Translations under genes and position numbers: made by a program | Part shown: one piece after another, positions 1 through 6,749 of the stretch | Layout of the letters: every line of letters begins with the position of its first letter | Position numbering within the stretch: the stretch's first letter is position 1 | Assembly (NCBI GenBank): GCA_905235815.1 | Contig: CAJOMT010000044.1 | Coordinates: forward strand, 1 to 9,965 | Direction of reading: 5' to 3' | DNA from: an uncultured Clostridia bacterium | GTDB lineage: Bacteria > Bacillota > Clostridia > Christensenellales > Borkfalkiaceae | DNA: 9,965 nucleotides | Notes under the pieces: generated by a model | What the model saw: the letters and a program-made list of their open reading frames with translations, nothing else | What the model was told of the DNA's origin: nothing | Databases searched by the model: none

Positions 1-37
1 TTTATTTTGTATTGCCGCCACTCGATTGACTTGAATC

Positions 38-66
38 AGTATAACATAAGCAATCGCTTTTGTCAA
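38..66 (-). promoter_or_regulatory. Divergent sigma-A promoter facing left
   Basis: Read on the minus strand, a perfect -35 box TTGACA (66 to 61) is followed by a 17-bp spacer and the -10 box TATACT (43 to 38). TG sits one base before the -10, giving an extended -10. Transcription would start near 31-32 and leave the window at base 1. The gene it serves lies outside, and no start codon or Shine-Dalgarno site is visible in the remaining 30 bases. Confidence 0.72.
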
Positions 67-119
67 GCATTTGCAAGGTGTTTATTATATTATTAGTTTT
101 TCTTATAATTTAGTTTAAA

Positions 120-137
120 TGTCAAAAATATTTGACA
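120..137. promoter_or_regulatory. 18-bp dyad over the operon -35 box, candidate operator
   Basis: TGTCAAAAATATTTGACA is a perfect 7-bp inverted repeat (TGTCAAA and TTTGACA) around AATA. Its right arm contains the -35 hexamer of the aromatic operon promoter, so a bound protein would block RNA polymerase. Its size and spacing resemble the enterobacterial TyrR box (TGTAAA-N6-TTTACA), with one change per half site. The right half is already explained by the -35 consensus, so only the left half is unexplained. No regulator gene is in the window. Confidence 0.35.
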
Positions 138-160
138 ATCTGCGTTAAAGGTTATATAAT
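132..160 (+). promoter_or_regulatory. Sigma-A promoter of the aromatic operon
   Basis: A perfect -35 box TTGACA (132-137), a 17-bp spacer and a perfect -10 box TATAAT (155-160) lie upstream of the leader. The predicted start is about G167, giving an untranslated leader of about 250 nt before aroF. No comparable promoter was seen inside the operon, so this one probably serves all eight genes. Confidence 0.85.
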
Positions 161-164
161 TATA

Positions 165-272
165 CCGTCAATGATGTGCGAACTTGCCGAAAAAAGAGCG
201 TTTTGCTCCGCAAACGGCAAATTTCGGCGTAAACGGTTGACGCTCGTTACAATTGACGGGCTCGGAGAACGC
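165..272 (+). promoter_or_regulatory. Structured 5' leader RNA before the leader peptide
   Basis: The first part of the leader can fold extensively. CCGTCAAT (165-172) pairs with ATTGACGG (252-259) as a closing stem of 6-8 bp, depending on the exact start of transcription. Inside it, TTGCCG (184-189) pairs with CGGCAA (215-220), or GCCGAAA (186-192) pairs with TTTCGGC (222-228), and GAGC (196-199) pairs with GCTC (205-208). A competing fold pairs GCGTT (198-202) with AACGC (268-272) and CTCCG (206-210) with CGGAG (263-267), covering the leader-peptide Shine-Dalgarno site. No known riboswitch class was recognised. These are hand-drawn pairings without energies. Confidence 0.4.
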
Positions 273-275
273 ATT

Positions 276-332
276 ATGCAAAAAATAGTTGCCTTTTATT
301 ACGTATATTATTTTAGCGCCAATATTTTATAA
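276..332 (+). CDS. Phe/Tyr-rich leader peptide of the aromatic operon
   Basis: This 18-codon reading frame encodes MQKIVAFYYVYYFSANIL. Codons 7-13 read Phe-Tyr-Tyr-Val-Tyr-Tyr-Phe, so six of seven are Phe or Tyr; there is no Trp codon. A good Shine-Dalgarno site, GGAGA (264-268), lies 7 nt before the ATG. The TAA stop (330-332) touches the 5' arm of the antiterminator hairpin. The peptide itself probably has no function. Its translation would sense charged tRNA-Phe and tRNA-Tyr, the end products of the operon downstream. The same frame stays open further upstream, but that part lies at or before the promoter. Composition, ribosome site, position and downstream hairpins all agree; expression has not been shown. 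Confidence 0.85.
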   Translation: MQKIVAFYYVYYFSANIL

Positions 333-376
333 TATCGGTTTTTTTGCGTTATAAAAATAATCAGTAAAGCCGATAT
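319..376 (+). promoter_or_regulatory. Attenuator: protector and antiterminator hairpins
   Basis: Segment 332-342 (ATATCGGTTTT) pairs with 366-376 (AAAGCCGATAT) over 11 bp with one G-U pair and a 23-nt loop; this is the antiterminator. The same segment can instead pair upstream: 319-326 with 331-338, one A-C mismatch, loop TTAT, forming a protector hairpin. A ribosome stalled at the Phe/Tyr codons (294-314) would cover the protector's left arm and leave 332-342 free, favouring antitermination. A ribosome at the stop codon would cover 332-342 and favour the terminator. Without translation, the protector plus terminator would form. Pairings are read from sequence; the ribosome footprint argument is inference from classic attenuators. 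Confidence 0.75.
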
Positions 377-397
377 ATCGAATATCGGCTTTTTTTT
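366..397 (+). terminator. Rho-independent terminator (attenuator) before aroF
   Basis: AAAGCCGATAT (366-376) pairs perfectly with ATATCGGCTTT (382-392) around a 5-nt loop, ATCGA, and the T run extends to 397. It ends 21 nt before the aroF start codon and after the promoter, so it must be conditional or the operon would be silent. Its left arm is shared with the antiterminator. Confidence 0.88.
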
Positions 398-418
398 AAG
401 GGTAAAGGAGAGAGACAA

Positions 419-1432
419 ATGATTATAGTAGTAAAAAAAGATTGCGACAAGAAACAACTTGACAATTTGATCGGTTGGGTAAAAAAACAAGGTCTCGGCG
501 TAGACGTAAGCGTGGGGGAATCCTCTATCGTTTTAGGACTTATAGGCGACACGCCGAGAGTGGATATAGATCTCGTTCGTTCGATGGATATTGTCGAATC
601 CGTCAAGCGTATACAAGAACCGTATAAGAGCGCCAATAGGAAATTCCACCCCGAGGACACGATAATAGACGTCGGCGGACATAAATTCGGCGGAAATCAT
701 TTCCAGTTTATCGCAGGACCTTGCTCGGTCGAAAGTGAGGAGCAAGTAGTCGGAATAGCAAAGGCGGTAAAGGCGGCGGGAGCAACCCTTTTAAGGGGCG
801 GAGCATATAAGCCGAGGACTTCTCCTTATTCCTTTCAGGGTATGGGCGAAAGGGGACTCGAACTTCTCAAAATTGCTCGTCAGGAAACAGGACTTCCGAT
901 AGTAACGGAAATTATGAGCGAAAGACATATCGACCAATTCAGAGATATCGACGTGGTGCAGATAGGCGCAAGGGATATGCAGAATTTCCAACTTTTAAAA
1001 GAAGTCGGCAAAATGGATAAGCCGATATTACTTAAAAGAGGTCTTGCCAACACTATCGAAGAATGGCTTATGAGTGCGGAATACATTATGTCCGAAGGCA
1101 ATAAAAAGATAATTCTCTGCGAGAGGGGCATTAGAACCTTCGAGCCGATGACGAGAAATACTTTGGACTTGTCCGCAATTCCGCTTTTAAAGGAACTTAC
1201 GCATTTGCCGGTCATCGTAGATCCGAGCCATGCGTCGGGAATTTCGAGGCTTGTAGAACCGATGTCGCTCGCAGCGGCAGGAGCAGGCGCAGGAGGTCTT
1301 ATGATAGAAGTTCATAACGATCCGGCACACGCACTTTGCGACGGGCCGCAGGCGCTTAGACCCGAACAGTTCGAACAAGTGGTCAATAAGGTAAAAAATA
1401 TTCTACCGCTCGTAGATAAGGTGTATGACTGA
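419..1432 (+). CDS. aroF: 3-deoxy-7-phosphoheptulonate (DAHP) synthase
   Basis: This enzyme condenses phosphoenolpyruvate with erythrose 4-phosphate, the committed step of the shikimate pathway. The 337-residue protein has a small N-terminal ferredoxin-like domain (about 1-68) and a TIM barrel (about 85-330), the layout of Thermotoga-type class I DAHP synthases. Visible motifs are GPCS (100-103), KPRTSPYSFQG (131-141), QIGAR (181-185), LLKRG (204-208), DPSHASG (268-274) and IEVH (296-299). Likely metal ligands are Cys102, His271, Glu297 and Asp308. In that subfamily the N-terminal domain mediates feedback inhibition by Tyr and Phe; the same role here is inferred. A strong ribosome site, AAAGGAG (404-410), precedes the ATG. 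It is first in the operon, directly behind the attenuator, so pathway entry is controlled first. Confidence 0.96.
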   Translation: MIIVVKKDCDKKQLDNLIGWVKKQGLGVDVSVGESSIVLGLIGDTPRVDIDLVRSMDIVESVKRIQEPYKSANRKFHPEDTIIDVGGHKFGGNHFQFIAGPCSVESEEQVVGIAKAVKAAGATLLRGGAYKPRTSPYSFQGMGERGLELLKIARQETGLPIVTEIMSERHIDQFRDIDVVQIGARDMQNFQLLKEVGKMDKPILLKRGLANTIEEWLMSAEYIMSEGNKKIILCERGIRTFEPMTRNTLDLSAIPLLKELTHLPVIVDPSHASGISRLVEPMSLAAAGAGAGGLMIEVHNDPAHALCDGPQALRPEQFEQVVNKVKNILPLVDKVYD

Positions 1433-2277
1433 TGAAAATAGGAATAGTCGGATTGGGCTTAATAGGTGCGTCGTTCGGGAGAACGCTTTTAAAGCGCACT
1501 GATCACGAGGTCTACGGTTACGACGTAGACAGCGTAATCATCGAGGAGGCTCGCTTTATTTACGCAATACATAAACCGCTTACCGAAGAAAACGTGCGGG
1601 ATATAGATCTGCTCGTTTTCGCCGTGTTTGCAGGGGACTTCAAAGAAGTCGCCGAAACCTATCTTCCGAATATGAAAGACGGGGCGACGGTTATGGATTT
1701 TTGCGGCAATAAACGCTCTATAGCCGCAGATATGCTCGAATTAAGTCAGGTTTATCCGAAGATAAATTTTATAGGCGGACACCCGATGTCGGGCAGAGAA
1801 GTTGCGGGGATAGAAAATTCCAAAGACGATTTGTTCGACGGGGCGTCGATGGTATTTACGCCGATAAACGTCGGACTCGATAAGGTAGTCTTTTGGAAAG
1901 AGTTCTTTATTTCGCTCGGATTCGGCGATGTGGTCGTTACCACTCCCGAAAACCACGATAAGAATATTGCCTACACTTCGCAACTTTGCCATATAGTTTC
2001 AAATGCGTATATCAAGAGCCCTACGGCTAAAAACCATTTCGGCTATTCTGCCGGAAGTTATAGAGATTTGACGAGAGTTGCACGGCTTAATCCCGGCATG
2101 TGGACCGAACTTATGATAGGCAATGCGGACAATTTAATTGCCGAACTCGATTTGCTTATAGAGAACTTGCAAAAGTACTCGGACGCATTAAAGAGAGAAG
2201 ACGAAATTACGCTGTATAGACTATTACAAGAGGGCGACAGCATAAAATTAAAAATCGATAAGGGCAAAATCGAATGA
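1432..2277 (+). CDS. tyrA: Prephenate dehydrogenase
   Basis: This enzyme oxidatively decarboxylates prephenate to 4-hydroxyphenylpyruvate, the Tyr precursor, using NAD(P)+. The 281-residue protein opens with a Rossmann motif, GLGLIG (7-12), followed by a dinucleotide-binding fold to about residue 165. The helical C-terminal half carries HDKNIAYTSQLCH (175-187) and SAGSYRDLTRVA (206-217), typical of clostridial members. GGHPMSGRE (115-123) is the conserved substrate and catalytic segment. It is monofunctional: there is no fused chorismate mutase, and the protein ends without an ACT domain, so product inhibition through ACT is not expected. Its ATG shares one base with the aroF stop (TGATG), and AAGGTG (1418-1423) may serve as ribosome site; coupling to aroF is likely. 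Confidence 0.95.
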   Translation: MKIGIVGLGLIGASFGRTLLKRTDHEVYGYDVDSVIIEEARFIYAIHKPLTEENVRDIDLLVFAVFAGDFKEVAETYLPNMKDGATVMDFCGNKRSIAADMLELSQVYPKINFIGGHPMSGREVAGIENSKDDLFDGASMVFTPINVGLDKVVFWKEFFISLGFGDVVVTTPENHDKNIAYTSQLCHIVSNAYIKSPTAKNHFGYSAGSYRDLTRVARLNPGMWTELMIGNADNLIAELDLLIENLQKYSDALKREDEITLYRLLQEGDSIKLKIDKGKIE

Positions 2278-3317
2278 AAAGGATAACCGTTCCGGCAAGT
2301 AAGGAATACGAAGTCGTAATTGAAAGCGATTTCAACAATTTAAAATCCGAAATAGAAAAAGTTTACAGCGGTGAAAAGATAGCGGTAATAACCGATTCAA
2401 ATACTTCATCGCTATTTTATAAAACCGTTGAAAATCGACTTATAGGCTATCGTTTGTACGAAATAACCGTGCCTTACGGAGAAAAGAGCAAGAATGCGGA
2501 AAATTATATAAAGATTTTGTCTCGGCTCGCCGAACTTGAATTTACGAGAAAAGATTGCGTCTTATCTCTCGGCGGCGGCGTCGTCGGAGATTTGAGCGGT
2601 TTCGTCGCCTCGACGTATATGCGAGGGATAACGTATATTCAATGTCCCACAACGCTGCTTGCATGCGTGGACTCGTCCGTCGGCGGCAAGACCGCAATAG
2701 ATTTACCGCAGGGCAAGAATTTGGTCGGAACTTTCTATCAGCCGTCTTTGGTGTATATAAATACTTCGGCGCTTGACTCTTTGCCGAAGTGCGAAATCGA
2801 CTGCGGAATGGGCGAAATAGTCAAGTACGCATTCATCTCAAAAGAGATAACCGCTTCGGATATAAACTGCGGCGCAAGTGAAGACCTAATTAAAAAGTGC
2901 GTCGGAATAAAGGCGGACGTAGTCGGTAAAGACGAGTTCGATAAAGGCGTCAGGGCGATTTTGAATTTGGGGCATACGATAGGGCATGCAATAGAGAATT
3001 TGTCCGGTTATACTCTTTCGCACGGGCTATGCGTGGCAAAGGGAATAGGCGTAATAATCGACCTATCTGCGGACTTTTATCATTTAAGCGAAGAAAAAGT
3101 AAATGAAATGAAATCGCTTTTGGGGGCTATGAATTTCGATTTATCCATACCGTTTACCAAGGGCGAAATAGGCAAAAAACTGTTTTTAGACAAAAAAGCG
3201 GAGAGGGACGGAATAAACTTTGTGCTTATAAAGGATATAGGCGACGTAAGAGTTGAGAAACTCTCCGAAGATTATATAAGGAATACGTTTTATGGCGACG
3301 ACGCTTTTTCCGTTTAA
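2274..3317 (+). CDS. aroB: 3-dehydroquinate synthase
   Basis: This enzyme converts DAHP to 3-dehydroquinate, the second pathway step, using NAD+ and a divalent metal. The 347-residue length is normal. The NAD-binding and substrate core shows LSLGGGVVGDLSGFVA (97-112), PTTLLACVDSSVGGKT (125-140) and KNLVGTFYQP (148-157). The metal-site motifs are GEIVKYA (180-186), NLGHTIGHAIE (231-241) and LSHG (248-251), giving likely ligands Glu181, His234 and His250. The ATG overlaps the tyrA stop in an ATGA arrangement, with TAAGGG (2259-2264) as ribosome site, indicating translational coupling. All key residues are present, so it should be active. Confidence 0.96.
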   Translation: MKRITVPASKEYEVVIESDFNNLKSEIEKVYSGEKIAVITDSNTSSLFYKTVENRLIGYRLYEITVPYGEKSKNAENYIKILSRLAELEFTRKDCVLSLGGGVVGDLSGFVASTYMRGITYIQCPTTLLACVDSSVGGKTAIDLPQGKNLVGTFYQPSLVYINTSALDSLPKCEIDCGMGEIVKYAFISKEITASDINCGASEDLIKKCVGIKADVVGKDEFDKGVRAILNLGHTIGHAIENLSGYTLSHGLCVAKGIGVIIDLSADFYHLSEEKVNEMKSLLGAMNFDLSIPFTKGEIGKKLFLDKKAERDGINFVLIKDIGDVRVEKLSEDYIRNTFYGDDAFSV

Positions 3318-4530
3318 GGCAAATTTGGACGTGACTGCGCCGCCGTCCAAGTCTTATGCGCACAGATTGATGATAGCGGCGGCTCTCGGCGAAGGCGAAG
3401 TCGAGATATTGAACGTCGGACTATCCGACGACGTTAAAGCGACTGCCGAGTGTCTGAAAAATTTAGGTGCCGGTGTGTCTTTTGAGGGCGAAAACGTAAA
3501 AATAAAGGGCATATTCGGGGAGAAAAAAGGAACGAAAAGCGCCGTACTCGATTGCGGAGAAAGCGGCTCCACTTTGAGATTTTTATTTCCGATAGCGAGC
3601 GCTTTGGGAATAGACGCCGAGTTTACGGGCAGGGGAAATCTTCTAAACCGTCCGAATACCGTTTTAACGGAGGCGCTTAAAAAACACGGCGTTAAAGTGG
3701 ACGGGTTTTCGGTTTCGGGCAAGCTTGAAAGCGGCGTTTACGAGATAGACGCTACGGTGAGTTCGCAATATATCACGGGGTTATTGTTTGCCCTTCCTCT
3801 TTTAAACGGGGATAGCAAAATAATATTGAGCGGCGAACTCGTAAGTTCTGATTATATAGATATCACCCTTGAAATTTTAAAACTTGCAGGGATAAGGGTT
3901 GATATTAGCGGCGGCGAATTTACCGTTTACGGCGGACAGCATTACAGATTGCCGAGCAAGGTTACTTGCGAGGGCGACTGGTCGGGAGCGGCGTTTTTAT
4001 TCGTACTCGGCGCAATATCGGGTGCGGCGAGCGTAAGCGGACTTAAACTCGATTCCAGACAAGGCGATAAGCGAATACTCGACTTTTTGGCGCTGTCGGG
4101 AGCGGAAATAGAAATATCAACCGATAAGATAACCGTAAAAAAATCCGAATTAAAGGGGTTTAACGCTTATCTCGAAAACTGCCCGGATTTAGCGCCGATA
4201 GTGTGCGTTTTGGCGGCGGCGGCAAAGGGTAAAAGCGAGATAACGGGCTTAAAGAGGTTGAGAATAAAGGAAAGCGACAGACTTTCGGCAATAGCGGATA
4301 TGTTAGGTGCGGCAGGGATACGCTGCGAGGCGACAGGCGATGCGATAACAATTTACGGCGGCGAAGTTTCGGGCGCAGACTTTAACGGGTATAAAGACCA
4401 TAGGATAGTTATGGCGGCTACCGTGCTTTCATCGATAGCAAACGGGAAGTCGACCGTTACCGATGAAAATGCGGTAAATAAGTCGTATACGAATTTTTTC
4501 AGAGATATAAAAGGTGAAAAAAATGCCTAA
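3292..4530 (+). CDS. aroA: 3-phosphoshikimate 1-carboxyvinyltransferase (EPSP synthase)
   Basis: This enzyme transfers the enolpyruvyl group of PEP to shikimate 3-phosphate, the step before chorismate synthase and the glyphosate target. The 412-residue protein has the two-lobed, six-repeat architecture. Visible motifs are PPSKSYAHR (17-25), CGESGSTLRF (88-97) in place of the common GN(A/S)GT form, LLNRPNT (117-123), VSSQYITGLL (156-165), CPDLAP (297-302), KESDRL (326-331), YKDHRIVMA (367-375) and NKSY (396-399). The start at 3292 lies 26 bases inside aroB, behind TAAGGAA (3277-3283). It is preferred because no suitable later start keeps the conserved N-terminus. The Glu for Asn in the PEP loop seems shared with other clostridial enzymes; glyphosate sensitivity cannot be read from it. 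Confidence 0.95.
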   Translation: MATTLFPFKANLDVTAPPSKSYAHRLMIAAALGEGEVEILNVGLSDDVKATAECLKNLGAGVSFEGENVKIKGIFGEKKGTKSAVLDCGESGSTLRFLFPIASALGIDAEFTGRGNLLNRPNTVLTEALKKHGVKVDGFSVSGKLESGVYEIDATVSSQYITGLLFALPLLNGDSKIILSGELVSSDYIDITLEILKLAGIRVDISGGEFTVYGGQHYRLPSKVTCEGDWSGAAFLFVLGAISGAASVSGLKLDSRQGDKRILDFLALSGAEIEISTDKITVKKSELKGFNAYLENCPDLAPIVCVLAAAAKGKSEITGLKRLRIKESDRLSAIADMLGAAGIRCEATGDAITIYGGEVSGADFNGYKDHRIVMAATVLSSIANGKSTVTDENAVNKSYTNFFRDIKGEKNA

Positions 4531-5575
4531 GTGGAAAGGTAAAAAACTCAGTATCGAGATCTTCGGCGAATCTCATTCGGAAAAAATAGGCGTTAAAGCG
4601 CAGAATATGCCGACCTTTAAATTCGACGAAGATGAACTTTTAAAATTCTTGTCGAGAAGAAAGGCAAGCGGCGGCGTATATTCCACCGCAAGGCGTGAAA
4701 GCGATATGCCTATTTTTGTAAAAGGCGTCGATAACGGGCTTATAGGCGGAGATTTTGAGGCGATAATAAAAAATAACGACGTCAAAAGCGGAGATTATTC
4801 TAACCTTTACGGCAAGCCTCGTCCGTCGCATGCGGACCTTTGCGCTTATTTAAAAGACGGCACTTTGGATTTCAGAGGCGGCGGAAGATTTTCCGCTCGG
4901 CTGACCGCGCCGCTTACAATAGTCGGCGGAATATTGAAACAGTATCTCGAAAAGGAAGGTATTTATATCTGCGCATATTTATCCCAAGTCGGTAGCGTTG
5001 TCGGGAAGTCTTACAAAAATGACGAGATAACGATAGACGAGGCGAGAGAGATAAGGGAATTTCCGTCGCTATCAAATGCGGAAGAAATGCTTAAAGAAAT
5101 CGAAAACGCCAAGAAAGAGGGAGATTCGGTCGGGGCGATAGCGGAATGTATCGTATTCGGCGCACCGACGGGATTGGGCGATTCCTTGTTCGAGGGAATG
5201 GAAGGAAAGATATCGACGCTTCTTTATGCTATACCGGCAGTCAAGGGCGTAGAGTTCGGGAGCGGTTTTGCGCTCGGAAAAATGCACGGCAGCGAGGCTA
5301 ACGACGCATGGAGATACGAGGGCGAAAAAGTCGTTGCAAAAACGAACAATGCCGGCGGCATAAACGGCGGAATTACGAACGGTATGAATATAACTATGCG
5401 CATAGCGTTCAGACCAACGCCTTCGATATTGAAAGAACAAGAGACCGTCGACTTAATTCGCAAGGAAAACACTACGATAAAAATACAGGGCAGGCACGAC
5501 GCTTGCGTAGCGGTAAGGGCATTGCCCGTGATAGAAAGCGCGGTGGCGATAGCGTTAGCCGATGAAATCGTGTAG
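4523..5575 (+). CDS. aroC: Chorismate synthase
   Basis: This enzyme eliminates phosphate from EPSP to give chorismate and needs reduced FMN. The 350-residue protein shows FGESHSEKIGV near residues 14-24, a variant of the usual GESHG signature. It also has PRPSHAD (98-104), GGGRFSARLTAP (116-127), the glycine-rich NNAGGINGGITNG (274-286), RPTPS (295-299) and GRHDACVAVRALPV (321-334). The ATG at 4523 is chosen because AAGGTG (4511-4516) sits 6 nt before it; an in-frame GTG at 4514 would add three residues but falls inside that ribosome site. It overlaps the end of aroA by 8 bases. The deviations match a divergent clostridial branch of the family from memory, and the core residues remain. Confidence 0.93.
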   Translation: MPKWKGKKLSIEIFGESHSEKIGVKAQNMPTFKFDEDELLKFLSRRKASGGVYSTARRESDMPIFVKGVDNGLIGGDFEAIIKNNDVKSGDYSNLYGKPRPSHADLCAYLKDGTLDFRGGGRFSARLTAPLTIVGGILKQYLEKEGIYICAYLSQVGSVVGKSYKNDEITIDEAREIREFPSLSNAEEMLKEIENAKKEGDSVGAIAECIVFGAPTGLGDSLFEGMEGKISTLLYAIPAVKGVEFGSGFALGKMHGSEANDAWRYEGEKVVAKTNNAGGINGGITNGMNITMRIAFRPTPSILKEQETVDLIRKENTTIKIQGRHDACVAVRALPVIESAVAIALADEIV

Positions 5576-5605
5576 GTGCGATAAAGGTTTATTGAGAGGA
5601 AAATT

Positions 5606-6748
5606 ATGGCAAGTTTAGAAGAATTGAGAAAGGGTATAGACGAGATAGACGACGAGTTGTCCGAATTATACTTAAAGAGAATGGCGCTTTGCCAAGAGAT
5701 AGGCAAGGAAAAAGCGAGGACTTCTACCGCCGTAAACGCTTACGGCAGAGAAAAAGAGATAATAAACAGAGTTACCGCCAAAGCCGACGACGAACTCAAA
5801 GTCTATTTAAAACAGTTTTATCAGTCGATATTTTTTCAGTCTAAAACTTATCAAGGCAAGTTTGCGCCGGCAAAATCCGAAACGAGCGAAAAGATAAGGG
5901 AAATACTTCGCTCGGGCGAAATGAAATTTCCCGTTTCCGCTACCGTTGCGTGCCAGGGAGTCAAGGGCGCTTACAGCGGAATAGCGACGGATAAAATTTT
6001 CGAGATATCAGATATTACGTATTTTAAAACTTTCGACGCAGTATTTAACGCCGTCGATAAAGGACTTTGCGAGTACGGCGTTTTGCCGATAGAAAACAGT
6101 ACCGCCGGTTCTGTTTCGGCAGTGTACGACTTGATGAAAAAATACAGTTTCTACATAGTCAAGAGCGTAAGATTGCGTATAAACCACGCCTTGCTCGCCA
6201 AAAAAGGCGCAAAACTTCAAAATATAAAGACCGTGTATTCGCACGGTCAAGCGCTTTCTCAATGCGCACAGTACCTGAAAAATTTGGGCGTTAAAACGGT
6301 GGAAGTCGAAAATACGGCGGTCGCCGCTAAAATCGTTGCGGAAAGCGACGACAATACGATAGCGGCGCTCGCTTCCGAGGAATGTTCTTCGCTCAACGGG
6401 CTTACCATATTGGAAAAAGGAGTTCAGGACGCAAGCGACAACTTCACGAGGTTTATCTGTATTTCCAAGGACTTTAAGATTTTTCAAGGGGCAGATAAGA
6501 TAAGCGTTATGACGAGTTTATCAAATAAACCGGGCTCGCTTAACGAAATGCTCACGAGGTTTTCTATGCTCGGATTAAATCTTACAAAACTCGAATCGAG
6601 GCCGATACCGAACAGCCCGTTTGAGTTTATGTTCTATTTTGATTTCGACGCAGACGTTTCGGAGGATCGGGTTCTCGATTTGATTGCCGAACTCGACAAC
6701 AATTCGGATAAATTCGTATTTTTGGGAAGTTACAAAGAGGTAATATAA
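5606..6748 (+). CDS. pheA: Bifunctional chorismate mutase / prephenate dehydratase
   Basis: This fusion converts chorismate to prephenate and then prephenate to phenylpyruvate, the Phe precursor. The 380-residue protein has three parts. An AroQ-type chorismate mutase (about 1-85) shows LRKGIDEIDDEL, Arg25 and REKE (48-51). A prephenate dehydratase domain (about 112-288) has GVKGAYSGIA (118-127), PIENSTAGSV (161-170), SHGQALSQC (212-220) and the catalytic NFTRF (279-283). A C-terminal ACT domain (about 300-378) has NKPGSL (307-312) and ESRP (330-333), the Phe-binding signature, so Phe feedback is likely. The mutase also supplies prephenate to TyrA. Unlike its neighbours it follows a 30-bp gap with its own ribosome site, GAGAGGA (5594-5600). 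Confidence 0.95.
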   Translation: MASLEELRKGIDEIDDELSELYLKRMALCQEIGKEKARTSTAVNAYGREKEIINRVTAKADDELKVYLKQFYQSIFFQSKTYQGKFAPAKSETSEKIREILRSGEMKFPVSATVACQGVKGAYSGIATDKIFEISDITYFKTFDAVFNAVDKGLCEYGVLPIENSTAGSVSAVYDLMKKYSFYIVKSVRLRINHALLAKKGAKLQNIKTVYSHGQALSQCAQYLKNLGVKTVEVENTAVAAKIVAESDDNTIAALASEECSSLNGLTILEKGVQDASDNFTRFICISKDFKIFQGADKISVMTSLSNKPGSLNEMLTRFSMLGLNLTKLESRPIPNSPFEFMFYFDFDADVSEDRVLDLIAELDNNSDKFVFLGSYKEVI

Positions 6749-6749
6749 A

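Noticed and set aside
132..275. Upstream extension of the Phe/Tyr leader frame to an earlier start, giving a 66-residue protein
   Set aside because: The frame would begin at the -35 box, before transcription starts. It has no ribosome site, while the ATG at 276 has a good one. The extra residues look random.
167..418. T-box riboswitch in the operon leader
   Set aside because: No T-box consensus or specifier-loop layout was recognised, and the hairpins are fully explained by leader-peptide attenuation.
4514..4522. GTG start at 4514 for chorismate synthase
   Set aside because: It lies within the AAGGTG ribosome site that best serves the ATG at 4523; it would add only three residues.
5224..5706. 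Minus-strand open frame of 160 codons across the aroC/pheA junction
   Set aside because: It lies opposite well-supported genes, has no family-like motifs, and is a composition shadow.
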